Source: Phyllobacterium zundukense
Lineage (GTDB): Bacteria > Pseudomonadota > Alphaproteobacteria > Rhizobiales > Rhizobiaceae
Length of the DNA stretch: 64,000 nucleotides
NCBI RefSeq assembly: GCF_002764115.1
Contig: NZ_CP017941.1
Span: 248,001 to 312,000, forward strand
Reading direction: 5' to 3'
Position 1 is the first letter of the stretch; every line of letters begins with the position of its first letter. A program made the position numbers and the translations under genes. A model generated the notes under the pieces. The model searched no databases. It had not been told where the DNA came from and was given only the letters and a program-made list of their open reading frames with translations. This document shows, one piece after another, positions 36,699 through 46,256 of the stretch.

Positions 36699-38339
36699 CT
36701 ACTGCTGCAATCCCATCCGAAGCTCCGTCCTTATCTCCCGGTCGACCAACTGGAGGCTTTCGAAGATGCGATATCTAGTTTCATGCGCTTTCTTGGGTGC
36801 GCCTTGGGCGGGCTCGAACACTCTCGAGATGCTTGACATGGTCACCATCGCATCGACCAAGTTCCTGCGATGACCGGAAGCCACGGCGGCCAGCATGGCC
36901 GAGCCGAGCAATACAGGCTCAGGGTTGTCAATTACCGCCACCCGGACACCTGTAGCGTCGGCCAGCAACTGCCTGACGAGGTCGCTTTGCGCCGCGCCGC
37001 CGCTTGCGATGATGAGGTCAATTGGAATTCCGTCTTCGCGCAGTTTGACCAGAAGCTGTTTAAGCCCATAGCCGATGCCGCAGAGCCCGGCGATGTACAA
37101 TGCGACGAGGTCCGGTATCCCCGCGTCGAGGCTCAAACCTGCTATGACTGCACGTGCATCCGGATCGGCGTTTGGCGATCTGTTTCCCAAAAACTCCGGA
37201 ACAACATGGATCCGATGCGCCAAAGCCATAACATCCTCTGGGCTACTGCACATTTTGGACGCCTCTGCGTCAAGCCAACCTACAAGCGGTATCCCGGCTG
37301 CTTCGGCAAGCTCGGTGGCCGATGCCGACGCTGGATGCATTGCCACGAGGTGGTCGATCGCGGCACCGGCGGCCGATTGTCCGCCTTCGTTGAGCCATAG
37401 ATCGGGGATCATGGCGGAGAAGTACGGCCCCCATACGCCATCTACGAAAACGGGCTCTTGACTGGACGCCATGGAACACGCCGAGGTGCCGAAGATGTAC
37501 GCAAGGCGGCGACCGATGTCCGAGGTCACCCCCTCTCCGGCCGCCCCCAAAGTCCCGAGGCCGCCGGCATGCGCATCGATCAGAGATGCGGCGACGGCGG
37601 TCCCCGGATGCAATCCCAGTTCCGGAGCGGCCGTTTCAGTCAAACCGGAAGCAATCGGTGTGCCCGGCCACGCGATCTCGGTCCCAATTCTGGCAAAACG
37701 CTCCGCAACCAGTTCCTCCAAACCGATCTTGTTGAAATAGTCCGTGTCCCAGCGACTTTCGTGAGCGAGATAGGTCCATTTGCACGTGACGGTACAGGTC
37801 GAGCGCGTCAAAGAGCCGGTTGCCCGCCATGTCAGATAATCGGCGAGGTCGAAAAAGTGCTTGGCGGCAGCAAAGGAGTCCGGCAGATTGCGCTTCAACC
37901 ACAAAAGTTTCGGCGTCTCCATTTCGGGTGAGATACGACCACCTACGTACCTCAGGACTTCGTGTCCGCCGGCATTGATCTCTTCTGCTTCGCCAGCGGC
38001 GCGGTGGTCCATCCAGACAATGATGTTTCGCTTCGGATCGCCTGAGCTTCCGACCGCAACCGGGGAGCCATCGGCTGCGACGGCTACGAGCGAACATGTG
38101 GCGTCGAATCCCAGACCCCGGATGTCGGCCGTATCGACGCCGGAAGCCGCCACTGCCTCCCTCACGCTTGTGGACACTGCACTCCAGATATCTTCGCTCG
38201 ATTGCTCGACGACGTCGCCTGCCTCTTGCCAGATGTTGATCGGGCGCTTCGCCACGGCTAGCAGAGTGCCGTTCTCGTTAAAGACCCCCGCGCGAGCGCT
38301 GCCCGTTCCGACGTCGACACCGATGAAGTGGGCGGCCAT
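36699..38339 (-). CDS. FGGY-family kinase, probable D-ribulokinase
   Basis: This 546-residue sugar kinase matches the FGGY pentulose group: FIGVDVGTGSARAGVFNENG at the start, MDHRAAGEAEEIN, YVGGRISPEMETPKLLWLKR, and ATP-site blocks GTSACSM and ASGGAAQSDLVRQLLADATG. Together with the neighbouring ribitol dehydrogenase the probable reaction is D-ribulose to D-ribulose 5-phosphate. A GTG start at 38345 overlaps the dehydrogenase stop (GTGA); ATG 38339 follows directly. It is the last gene of the operon. Confidence 0.88.
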   Translation of the reverse strand: MAAHFIGVDVGTGSARAGVFNENGTLLAVAKRPINIWQEAGDVVEQSSEDIWSAVSTSVREAVAASGVDTADIRGLGFDATCSLVAVAADGSPVAVGSSGDPKRNIIVWMDHRAAGEAEEINAGGHEVLRYVGGRISPEMETPKLLWLKRNLPDSFAAAKHFFDLADYLTWRATGSLTRSTCTVTCKWTYLAHESRWDTDYFNKIGLEELVAERFARIGTEIAWPGTPIASGLTETAAPELGLHPGTAVAASLIDAHAGGLGTLGAAGEGVTSDIGRRLAYIFGTSACSMASSQEPVFVDGVWGPYFSAMIPDLWLNEGGQSAAGAAIDHLVAMHPASASATELAEAAGIPLVGWLDAEASKMCSSPEDVMALAHRIHVVPEFLGNRSPNADPDARAVIAGLSLDAGIPDLVALYIAGLCGIGYGLKQLLVKLREDGIPIDLIIASGGAAQSDLVRQLLADATGVRVAVIDNPEPVLLGSAMLAAVASGHRRNLVDAMVTMSSISRVFEPAQGAPKKAHETRYRIFESLQLVDREIRTELRMGLQQ

Positions 38340-38341
38340 CT

Positions 38342-39070
38342 TCACAAGTCCGAACTGAAGGGCAGAATGACCAAATCGCGGATGGTGACGTTGCGCGGTC
38401 TGGACAACATGAACAGCACTGCCTCCGCCACTTCGCTTGCCTCCATCAACCCTCCCGCCGCGATCGCGTCATCAAGCTTTTCTTTAGGCCAGTCACTAAT
38501 CAGAGCGGTAATTACCGGGCCTGGCGCTACCGCGCCCACCCGGATGCCGTGCTTTGCCACTTGGCGTCGAACCGTATGGACGAATGCTTGCACCGCATAT
38601 TTTGATGCCGTGTAGATCGGCTCCCCTACCACCGGAACCAGGCCGGCGATGGAGCTGGTCATGATGATGTCGCCGCTTTTGCGCTCGACCATATGAGGCA
38701 GCACGGCTTGGACCGATCGGAATGCAGCGTTGATGTTGAGGTTGAGCATTCGGTCCCAGGCATCCGGGTCTCCATCCACGACTTCCCCCCCAACGTAAGA
38801 GCCGGCATTGGCGTGGAAGATATCGAGACGCCCCCACTTCTCCAGGATACGTGGCAGCATTGTCGAAACTTCGTCCGGCTTCGTCAGGTCGACGACCACG
38901 GGATAAGCTTGTGGCCCCAAGTCGGAACATAATTTGTTCAAGGCATCCTCTGCCCTGTCGACGAGTGCGACACTGGCCCCTTCGCGCAGTAAATATTTGG
39001 CACATTCGAGGCCGATTCCAGAGGCTGCGCCGGTAATGGCTGCGACCTTTCCTGACAGTTCCTGTTTCAT
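38342..39070 (-). CDS. rbtD: Ribitol 2-dehydrogenase (SDR family)
   Basis: This 242-residue SDR closely resembles the Klebsiella ribitol dehydrogenase as I remember it: [71 protein letters not shown] and IRDLVILP near the C-terminus. TGxxxGxG and YxxxK catalytic motifs are intact. It oxidises ribitol to D-ribulose with NAD, the first step before the adjacent kinase. Symbol assigned by similarity. It is preceded by the importer permease gene. Confidence 0.88.
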   Translation of the reverse strand: MKQELSGKVAAITGAASGIGLECAKYLLREGASVALVDRAEDALNKLCSDLGPQAYPVVVDLTKPDEVSTMLPRILEKWGRLDIFHANAGSYVGGEVVDGDPDAWDRMLNLNINAAFRSVQAVLPHMVERKSGDIIMTSSIAGLVPVVGEPIYTASKYAVQAFVHTVRRQVAKHGIRVGAVAPGPVITALISDWPKEKLDDAIAAGGLMEASEVAEAVLFMLSRPRNVTIRDLVILPFSSDL

Positions 39071-39098
39071 GGCAAACCTTACTTGTTAGAACGTTGCA

Positions 39099-40358
39099 TC
39101 AAGCGCGACCGTGGGAAACTCTCGACCGGCGCGCTAAAGAATCGACGATGACGGCGATTGCAAGAACACCGCCCGTGATCATGTACCGAAGAGAAGATGA
39201 CAGATCGAGAAGCGTCAGGCCGTTGGCGATCGACTGGATCACGATGATGCCGAGCAGCGCTGAGTAGGCGTTGCCCCGTCCGCCGAACAAACTCGTTCCA
39301 CCGATGACAGCCGCTGCTATCGCATTGAGATTGACATCGCCGGTACCGGCTTGCTGGCTTGCAGACGCCAGGCGGGACGCAGAAAGCACGCCGCCGAGTG
39401 CCGCCAACATCGAGCAGAGCACGAAGGCACTGGCGTAGATGCGCCGGACGTTGATGCCGGCACGACGAGCCGCCTCGCGGTTTCCGCCTACCGCTGTCAT
39501 GGACCGGCCCCATTGGGTGCGCGTCAACGCATAGTTCATCAACATCACCAGTCCCACGAAAAGACCGAACATCCAAGGAATACCGCGATCCTGATTCAGG
39601 TAGAGAACGATGATCTCCAGCACCAATGTTGTGGCCGCGGCGCGAAGGACAATGCTTCCCAACGACGGTGCGGATAAATTGGCTTCGCGGCGGCGAGAAA
39701 TCGTGCGAATGCCCGTCGCGAGCATCACTACGCCAGGGACCGCAGCGAGAACATGGGCCAAAAGGCGCGGCATCACCAACATCTGCCCGAAATTGACCAT
39801 GACTGACCCGTACGGCAGGTTGATCGAGCCGGTGGAACCGAGGATATAAAGCTGCATCCCCAGAACCGCCAGCAAACCGGAAAGCGTCGCGACGAAGCTT
39901 GGCATGCCCAAGCGATTGTATAAGAGCGCATAAAGCGACCCGATGAGGCCCCCGACGGCAACGGCGGCGAGGATGGCCAGGGCAACCGGCCAACCTTGGT
40001 TGACCCATAGCGTGCCGACAATGGCCGAGGCAAAGCCGCTGATCGATCCGACAGACAGATCGATCTCACCTACCATAAGCACGCACACAATACCGAGTGC
40101 GATGACGCCGACTGTCGAGCAGTCGAACAGCAGGTTCACGAGATTGTTGCTCGACAAAAATATCGGATTGAGGCTGGCGAATACAGTCCATATCAATGCC
40201 AGTCCGACCACGACTGGAAGCGAACCGAGGTCGCCCGACCGCACGCGATCGATGAAAGCGCGGACGGCACCGCCAATACCCGCTTCGTGCTTCAGGCGCT
40301 CGTCGCTGCGATCCAACATAACGGCTGGGAGTGCATTGTCTTTGACGTTGCTCGTCAT
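39099..40358 (-). CDS. Sugar ABC transporter permease (RbsC/XylH type)
   Basis: This 419-residue permease has eight to ten membrane segments and the branched-chain/ribose superfamily blocks ALGIVCVLMVGEIDLSVGSI and GTSLFGGRGNAYSALLGIIV. The length and long loop fit XylH-like permeases. Its start overlaps the ATPase gene end by four bases. As partner of the ATPase and the binding protein it should import ribitol or a related pentitol. Confidence 0.9.
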   Translation of the reverse strand: MTSNVKDNALPAVMLDRSDERLKHEAGIGGAVRAFIDRVRSGDLGSLPVVVGLALIWTVFASLNPIFLSSNNLVNLLFDCSTVGVIALGIVCVLMVGEIDLSVGSISGFASAIVGTLWVNQGWPVALAILAAVAVGGLIGSLYALLYNRLGMPSFVATLSGLLAVLGMQLYILGSTGSINLPYGSVMVNFGQMLVMPRLLAHVLAAVPGVVMLATGIRTISRRREANLSAPSLGSIVLRAAATTLVLEIIVLYLNQDRGIPWMFGLFVGLVMLMNYALTRTQWGRSMTAVGGNREAARRAGINVRRIYASAFVLCSMLAALGGVLSASRLASASQQAGTGDVNLNAIAAAVIGGTSLFGGRGNAYSALLGIIVIQSIANGLTLLDLSSSLRYMITGGVLAIAVIVDSLARRSRVSHGRA

Positions 40359-41185
40359 GGTTGTCCCCCTTCAGAAAGCTGCTGCTCGGCGTGACGTCGC
40401 TCTTCCCTTCGCGTGACGGAGTTGTCGACTGCGCCGGTGATTGCACCGACCAGTTCTTGGTTCGTCGCATCCGGATAGAACACACCATTGTTGCGACCGA
40501 GCCTCAGGACGACGATCCGGTCGGCTACGGCACGGACGTCTTCCATGTTGTGGCTGATCATGATGACGCCGAGTCCGCGATCCCGTACTCTTTCGATCAG
40601 GTTCAGTACTTCGGCAGTCTGCGCTACGCCCAGGGCAGCGGTTGGTTCGTCAAGGAGAATAAGTTTCGGTTCAAGCAGTAGCGACCTGGCGATTGCAACG
40701 GTTTGGCGCTGCCCCCCGGAGAGCGATGCGATTGGAATGCGGACGCTCGGGATTCGCGCGGAAAGTTCGTTCAGCAGCGTCCAGGACCTGACTTCCATCG
40801 CCGTTTCGTCAAGCTGCATCGGTTTGAGCTCGCGTCCCAGAAAAATGTTGGCGACGACGTCCAGGTTCTCGCATAGCGCCAGATCTTGGAACACCGTGGC
40901 GATGCCGAGGTTGAGCGCTGCGCTCGGGTCTGTCATCGTAACGGGTTGGCCGCGGAAAGTGATCGTTCCAGCTGTCGGTTGATGCACGCCCGCGAGCGTC
41001 TTCACCAAGGTTGATTTCCCGGCTCCGTTGTCGCCGACGAGGGCAACGACCTCGCCCGCATGGACATCGAGATCAATGTCGGTCAGAGCCGAAACAGCAC
41101 CAAAACTCTTGGAGATGCCCCGTAGGCTAAGCACCATTTCGCCCGCAGGCGTTTTTCGGTCGACGGTTTCGGTCATTTGCGGCAT
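40355..41185 (-). CDS. Sugar ABC transporter ATPase, single-domain
   Basis: This ATPase has one nucleotide-binding domain: Walker A GDNGAGKST, signature LSGGQRQT and Walker B LILLDEPTAALG. Most sugar importers of this class use a double-domain ATPase (RbsA, XylG); a single domain resembles FrcA. A start at 41185 (after GGAAAGGC) or 41176 is more likely than the open upstream frame. Stop overlaps the permease gene. Confidence 0.88.
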   Translation of the reverse strand: MPQMTETVDRKTPAGEMVLSLRGISKSFGAVSALTDIDLDVHAGEVVALVGDNGAGKSTLVKTLAGVHQPTAGTITFRGQPVTMTDPSAALNLGIATVFQDLALCENLDVVANIFLGRELKPMQLDETAMEVRSWTLLNELSARIPSVRIPIASLSGGQRQTVAIARSLLLEPKLILLDEPTAALGVAQTAEVLNLIERVRDRGLGVIMISHNMEDVRAVADRIVVLRLGRNNGVFYPDATNQELVGAITGAVDNSVTRREERRHAEQQLSEGGQP

Positions 41186-41209
41186 GCCTTTCCAATAGGG
41201 CTGGATAAG

Positions 41210-41246
41210 GGAAGTTCCGGCTGCGCGCACCGCGGCCGGAACTTCC
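41210..41246 (-). terminator. Long hairpin between binding-protein and ATPase genes
   Basis: A 16-bp stem with one G-T pair, containing GGAAGTTCCGG and its complement, encloses a 5-base loop, just after the binding-protein stop. It probably limits read-through or protects the binding-protein mRNA. Confidence 0.65.
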
Positions 41247-41257
41247 GCTTCATCAGT

Positions 41258-42316
41258 TCATCCACCAATGCCCAATTTTTTGCATCCCTCGGCATAGCGA
41301 TCGACGCAAAGCTGCTCGGCTTTCATGATGTTCTTGTCGATGATCTCCGCTTTCAAGTTCTCGGCCGTGACGACAGCGGGAATGAATAGCTGGGACGGGG
41401 TGTCGTACAAAGTGACGTCAGCCTTTGGCGTCTCGCCTGCAAGCAATTTCACTGCAGCGTTGGCTGCTGCAGCCGCGACGATTTCGCTGGGCTTGGAAAT
41501 CGTGTTGTACTGGTCCCCCGAGATGATCAGCTGGAGCGCTGCAATCGTCGCGTCGTTGCCGGTCACCGGCGGAACCGGATCCACACCGGCTGCCTTCAAA
41601 GCTGCGATCGCCCCACCGCCGGTTCCGTCGTTCGCCGCGACAATCCCCACGATTTTCTTTCCGAAGCGTGTGACTTGCCCGCTCGTCCATTGCTGCGCCT
41701 TTGGCGGAGCCCATTCAGGCGTGTCGTATTCAGCCAGGATTTCATAGCCGCTGTTGTCCAGACCGGCATGAATACCCTTTTTGATCAGTCCCGCCGCAGC
41801 GTCGGTCGGAGAGCCGTTGATCTGCAGCACCCCGCCGTCCGCAGCAGCCACCCCCTTTGCCTTCAGATGCTCGACCAGGGAATCGGCGATCGCTTTCCCG
41901 ATGCCTTCATTGTTGAACGAAACGTAGAAGTCGGCCTTTGCGTCCGGAATGGGCCGGTCGTAAGCAATGACCTTGATGCCTTGCGCCTGGGCTTGCTTGA
42001 CCAGAGATGCGGCCGCTGTGGAATCCACGGGATCGAGCACAATGACCTTCGCGCCTTGCGATACGACGGAGTTAAATTGCTGCTGCTGACGCGAAGCATC
42101 GGCGTCGGCGTTCTGATAAACAACCTTGCAATCAGCGCATAGCTTTTTCATCTCGGCGATGAATCCGGGGGCGTCGTGCTCCTCATATCTAGTCGAGGCT
42201 TGATCCGGCATTAGAAAGGCGACTGTAGCACCTGACTGGGCAAATGCCGATACACTCCCGAGAAGACCGGCGACAAGCGCTGCGGCTCCGGTCATTTTAA
42301 TTGCGATTCTCGTCAT
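41258..42316 (-). CDS. Sugar ABC transporter substrate-binding protein
   Basis: This 352-residue family 4-like periplasmic binding protein (XylF/RbsB type) starts at MTRIAIKMTG after AAGGGAG and carries a signal peptide ending FAQS. Family blocks are VAFLMPDQASTRYEEHDAPG, VIVLDPVDSTAAASLVKQAQ, VIAYDRPIPDA and GNDATIAALQLIISGDQY. The aromatic and acidic residues fit sugars or polyols. It heads the operon directly downstream of the AraC gene. Confidence 0.9.
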   Translation of the reverse strand: MTRIAIKMTGAAALVAGLLGSVSAFAQSGATVAFLMPDQASTRYEEHDAPGFIAEMKKLCADCKVVYQNADADASRQQQQFNSVVSQGAKVIVLDPVDSTAAASLVKQAQAQGIKVIAYDRPIPDAKADFYVSFNNEGIGKAIADSLVEHLKAKGVAAADGGVLQINGSPTDAAAGLIKKGIHAGLDNSGYEILAEYDTPEWAPPKAQQWTSGQVTRFGKKIVGIVAANDGTGGGAIAALKAAGVDPVPPVTGNDATIAALQLIISGDQYNTISKPSEIVAAAAANAAVKLLAGETPKADVTLYDTPSQLFIPAVVTAENLKAEIIDKNIMKAEQLCVDRYAEGCKKLGIGG

Positions 42317-42499
42317 AGAATTTCTCCCTTGTCGTTTGATGATGGTTTTTTGCGTTCCCGCTTTCATTCTAAAGCATGTTGAATCTGGCCATGGGCGATG
42401 ACTTGCCGTTTGCCATCCAGAAAATTGGCAAAGCGATCCCTACGGCGCGCAGCTGCGCTCCGCACTTCTCGCCGATTTTTCGTCCTCCCTTTCCTCCTC

Positions 42500-43384
42500 T
42501 TATGCGGCCTCCACCGCTCTGACGTTCTGTGCCAATAATGTTTTAAAGCGCGAAGGGGCCATGCCCTTTTGCGCCAAAAAATGGCGATTGAAGTTGGAAA
42601 TATTGTTGAAGCCAGCCGCGAAACAAATGTCGGTGATGGTCATCGCGGGCTCGCTCATCAGCAGATGGCACGCGAAATTAATCCGCAGGCGGTTGACGTA
42701 CTGGACCAGCGCCATACCCGTGTGGCGGCGGAAACTGCGAGAAAAAGCACTGGCGCTTTGTCCGGTCAGGCCAGCGAGATCCCCTTCGCTGAAGGGTTCA
42801 GTTAAGTGGCAGTTGATGTAGGAAAGAGCCTGGTTGACGCCAGCCGACATGAATCCAGACGGATCGGGCATGTATCGCGAACTTGCCAGCGAACGCGTTT
42901 CCGTCGCGGAACTCATCGCATTCAACACCCCGATAAAGAGTTCGATGCGCCGCAAGCCTTTGGCTGCTACAAGTTCCTTCAGCATTGGTCCGATTGCGCT
43001 CGCCGTCGCTGCAGAAAACAGCGCTCCGCGCCGACTGAGCTCCAACATGGGCAGGCACGCCGCTAGCTCGGGAAAGACGTTGGTGGCGTCCGTTATGAAC
43101 GCTTCGTTGAATTGCACCACTCTGCCCCGCAAAGGTATGCAGGTGCCGACAGGAATGTTGCTCACCCAGTTATGCGGCAAATTGGGGCCGGTGAGAACCA
43201 GATTGCCCGGTTCGAACTCACCGATGAAGTCGCCTACGAAATATCGCCCGCTTGTCGCGACGACATGATGTATTTCGTATTCTGGATGAAAGTGCCAGCG
43301 TACGGTGTGGAAGGGATAGCCGTGCTCCCAGGCCTTGAACGACTCGCCGCGGCCGATCTGGACTACTTCCAAATCTGGATTCAC
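42500..43384 (-). CDS. AraC-family transcriptional regulator
   Basis: This 294-residue activator has a C-terminal double helix-turn-helix (TGQSASAFSRSFRRHTGMAL, FACHLLMSEPAMTITDICFA, GFNNISNFNRHFLAQKGMAP) and an N-terminal cupin-type effector domain (WHFHPEYEIHHV). It lies upstream of, and in the same direction as, the ribitol operon, which it most likely controls. Confidence 0.93.
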   Translation of the reverse strand: MNPDLEVVQIGRGESFKAWEHGYPFHTVRWHFHPEYEIHHVVATSGRYFVGDFIGEFEPGNLVLTGPNLPHNWVSNIPVGTCIPLRGRVVQFNEAFITDATNVFPELAACLPMLELSRRGALFSAATASAIGPMLKELVAAKGLRRIELFIGVLNAMSSATETRSLASSRYMPDPSGFMSAGVNQALSYINCHLTEPFSEGDLAGLTGQSASAFSRSFRRHTGMALVQYVNRLRINFACHLLMSEPAMTITDICFAAGFNNISNFNRHFLAQKGMAPSRFKTLLAQNVRAVEAA

Positions 43385-43510
43385 TTGAATCTCCTCCCTG
43401 CGTCTTTCAATCTTGCGGTCCTAACCGGACGCCTCCTCCCAGAAGCATTTTTCACAAACGCGGTTGAAACCTAACCGTCATATAGCCCGAAGGCTACTAC
43501 GGTAGCGCCA

Positions 43511-43908
43511 CGTCACTGATACTTTTTTGACATTTTACTTCTAACGAAGCGCTGTTTCGCACATGCGAAGTTGATGCGGAGCTGTGCAGGATTATTGAAG
43601 ACGACCTCCTACTTTGCCACCCAGCCGTGATCGGTGAGCTGGCGCTTGGCAGCCTTAGGGATCGCGGCAGCGTGATCGCTTTTCTGGCGGCGCAGCGCGC
43701 GGCGGTCATCGCCACGCACGACGAAGTCATGACTATGATCGATCGCCACAGTCTTTTCAGCATCGGCATTGGCTACACCGATGCTCACTTGCTGGCATCC
43801 GTCCTTCTCGATCAGCGAGCGACCTTATGGACCAAAGACAAGCGCCTAAGAGCAGCGGCCGAAAAGGCAGGCGCTTCACCGCACCTACCCGTAAATCGTC
43901 CCAACTAA
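43511..43908 (+). pseudogene. VapC-type PIN toxin relic without antitoxin
   Basis: The frame from 43531 reads a VapC C-terminus: LLLCHPAVIGELALGSLRDR, IGYTDAHLLASVLLDQRA and LWTKDKRLRAAAEKAG, with the acidic residues in place. The N-terminal VTDT segment is in another frame just upstream and no start codon is seen, so the gene is broken by a one-base indel near 43528. No VapB antitoxin gene precedes it; the AraC gene ends the space. Confidence 0.75.
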
Positions 43909-44000
43909 AATTGCCAACATATCAAGTCGGAACACCCTATCCCTTTGGATCATGTGAACCGACGAGTCACCGCTTTGGGCCAGATGAGGACGTTTGTCGA

Positions 44001-44052
44001 CGGTTCCAGGTGAGACATTATGCGATTTTCGAAGCACAGATCGAGAACGATC
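44001..44052. repeat. Short repeat, copy B (other copy 22814-22864)
   Basis: It shares CATTATGC, GAAGCACAGA and CGAGAAC with 22814-22864 over 52 bp in the same orientation. Located in the gene-free gap between the VapC relic and the binding-protein gene. Confidence 0.5.
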
Positions 44053-44205
44053 CGGTTCAGCACTCAAACGGCATTGCGGGAAAACGCGCCCGCTGAACTG
44101 GGCGCCTAGAAATATCCATTGAAAACAATCGCCGGCACTTGCAGTTGTCCCGGTTCGCATGATTGTCTGCTCCAGTGCTGGTTCGCACCGGGGGACATAA
44201 TAGCA

Positions 44206-45327
44206 ATGAGAGTGATACTCTTTTTCGGCGTAGCATTTGCCGCAATGCTCAACTTCTGCAGTCTTGCAAACGCAGACATATTGATTGGAATAGGAGCGCC
44301 TTTCACCGGCGATTATGGTGCCTACGGGGTTCAGATTCAGAAGGGCGCCGAGGCCGCTGCTGATGAGATCAACGCGTCCGGTGGCATCAACGGCGAGAAG
44401 ATCTTATTTTCAGTTGGTGACGATGCGTATGATCCGGCGCAGGGCATGGCTGTTGCCAACAAGTTTGTCTCGAGCGGCGTCAAGTTCGTCATCGGCCACG
44501 TCAACTCTGGCGTGTCAATCTATACGTCGGACGTCTATGCTCGAAACGGCATCCTAATGGTGTCCCCTGCTTCGACAAATCCAACTTTCACCGATAGACC
44601 CAAACCCCTTTGGAACACGTTCCGAACCTGTGGGCGGGATGACCGGCAGGGGAATGTCGCAGCAGCCTACATTGCCGAAAAATTCAAGGATGCGAAAATT
44701 GCGATCGTTGATGACAAGACGCCATATGGCCGCGGCCTCGCTAATGCAACTGCGAAAACTCTCAAGGCCAAAGGCGTCAAAGTAGCATTCCGCCAAAACA
44801 TTGATTATCGCAGCGAGGAGTTTTCGCCATTGGTTGCGAGGGTGCGAAAGGCCGGGGTTACGTTGCTGTACTGGGGCGGGCTCGACAAACAGGCGGGGCA
44901 GATAATGCGCCAGCTTGCCGAGAATGACCTCCAAGTCCAGTTCGTTTCCGGAGATGGGATAATCACAAACAGACTCGCCTCGATTGCCGGCGACGCTGTT
45001 GCTGGGACATTAAACACGTTCGCGCCTCAACCGGCAAACAATCCGGCGCATAAGTACCTTGTCGAGAAGTTTCGTGCGGCGGGTATCGAACCGGTTGAGT
45101 ACGCATTCAATGCCTATGCGGCCGTCCAAAGTATCGCCGCCGCGGCCACCGCTGCAAAATCAACCGACCCGAAAATGGTGGCCAAGGCAATGAAGGAGAA
45201 AGGACCGTTCAAAACGGTTCTCGGTGATATCTCGTACGACAAGAAGGGCGACTCCACTCTCCCGGGCTATGTCATGTACAAATGGGCGAAGGCAGCAGAT
45301 GGCTCATACAGCTACTACCCACAATGA
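44206..45327 (+). CDS. Orphan branched-chain amino acid-type ABC binding protein
   Basis: This 373-residue LivJ/LivK-type periplasmic binding protein has a signal peptide (MRVILFFGVAFAAML ... LANA) and family blocks IGAPFTGDYGAYGVQIQKGA, GVKFVIGHVNSGVSIYTSDV, IAIVDDKTPYGRGLANATAK and NAYAAVQSIAAAATAAKSTD. The ATG at 44206 is preferred; the frame is open upstream. No permease or ATPase genes are next to it, so it must use another transporter or act as a sensor. Confidence 0.9.
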   Translation: MRVILFFGVAFAAMLNFCSLANADILIGIGAPFTGDYGAYGVQIQKGAEAAADEINASGGINGEKILFSVGDDAYDPAQGMAVANKFVSSGVKFVIGHVNSGVSIYTSDVYARNGILMVSPASTNPTFTDRPKPLWNTFRTCGRDDRQGNVAAAYIAEKFKDAKIAIVDDKTPYGRGLANATAKTLKAKGVKVAFRQNIDYRSEEFSPLVARVRKAGVTLLYWGGLDKQAGQIMRQLAENDLQVQFVSGDGIITNRLASIAGDAVAGTLNTFAPQPANNPAHKYLVEKFRAAGIEPVEYAFNAYAAVQSIAAAATAAKSTDPKMVAKAMKEKGPFKTVLGDISYDKKGDSTLPGYVMYKWAKAADGSYSYYPQ

Positions 45328-45491
45328 ATGCATCCAAACTCCTCCAAAGCCAATTCCGCTGAGTCCGCATCGGGACCTGCTGACGGGTCACAGCAATCCC
45401 ACGTGTCGGCCACTGCTTTTTGGCACGAGGTAAGAGCTAGGATCGTCCAATTCCTTAAACTTACGATGTTGGATGGATGGTGGGGAAATCT

Positions 45492-45797
45492 ATGACGGAA
45501 TTTTTTAAGCTCGGAAACTTTCTCAAGCAGTTCGCCTTGATCAGCTTTCTGACGAATGTTGTCCTTTTGATCGGGGCTCTGGCCTACGAAAAATATGGGG
45601 GCCCGCTTTCGCGTGCAGCCTCTAACGGACGAAGTATTGGAGCACTGGTTGTCCCCGCCTATGGTTTTGCGATGGTGTTTGTATTCGGTTTATGTCTCTT
45701 CATACTGCATCGATTTTATGGATCATGGGCAGACAAAATGTTGACGGCAATTCAGAAAAAGGAACAGCGGGCCGCCGGCAGGAATACTCCACATTGA
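45492..45797 (+). CDS. Small two-helix membrane protein
   Basis: This 101-residue product has two hydrophobic segments (FALISFLTNVVLLIGALAYE and the one ending VFVFGLCLFILHRF). It starts after TGGGGA. I do not recognise the family. It is the first of a run of small orphan genes. Confidence 0.6.
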   Translation: MTEFFKLGNFLKQFALISFLTNVVLLIGALAYEKYGGPLSRAASNGRSIGALVVPAYGFAMVFVFGLCLFILHRFYGSWADKMLTAIQKKEQRAAGRNTPH

Positions 45798-45845
45798 TGC
45801 ATTGTTGCGAATTAGGTAGGCGCAGGAAGAGCCATTACTACTGTG

Positions 45846-46256
45846 ATGAAAATTAGCCATTCAAACTCATCTGTTGCTCCGTCCTTCGCCTTGCCGACGC
45901 TTGCTCTCCTGTTGGCGTTAATACCATCTGGTGGTCAGGCGCAAGTTGAGGAAGCGGGACCTTCAACTAAGCAAATGCTGGAACAATGCGTGGCGATTAA
46001 GACCCTGTCTGAATCATATTGCCAGTGCGCCATCGCGGTGTCGGAATCGCTTGCTAACAATCGCCAAGTGTTTCTCGCATATGTCGCCGCAACGTCGAAC
46101 AACAGTGCGAAAGCAATGAAGTTCTTTAATGAGATTGTAGATGATCATGATCTCGACAAATACAATTTCTCATCACGGCAAGAGAAGTCAGACTATGTCG
46201 AAGGAAAAACCAGGGTGTTTGAATATCGCCTCAGGACGGTGTGCGCAAATAAATGA
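45846..46256 (+). CDS. Small secreted cysteine-containing protein
   Basis: This 136-residue protein has a signal peptide (SFALPTLALLLALIPSGGQA) and a mature part with paired cysteines (MLEQCVAIKTLSESYCQCAI, RLRTVCANK), suggesting disulfides in the periplasm. The family was not recognised. Its stop overlaps the start of the next small frame (ATGA). Confidence 0.6.
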   Translation: MKISHSNSSVAPSFALPTLALLLALIPSGGQAQVEEAGPSTKQMLEQCVAIKTLSESYCQCAIAVSESLANNRQVFLAYVAATSNNSAKAMKFFNEIVDDHDLDKYNFSSRQEKSDYVEGKTRVFEYRLRTVCANK

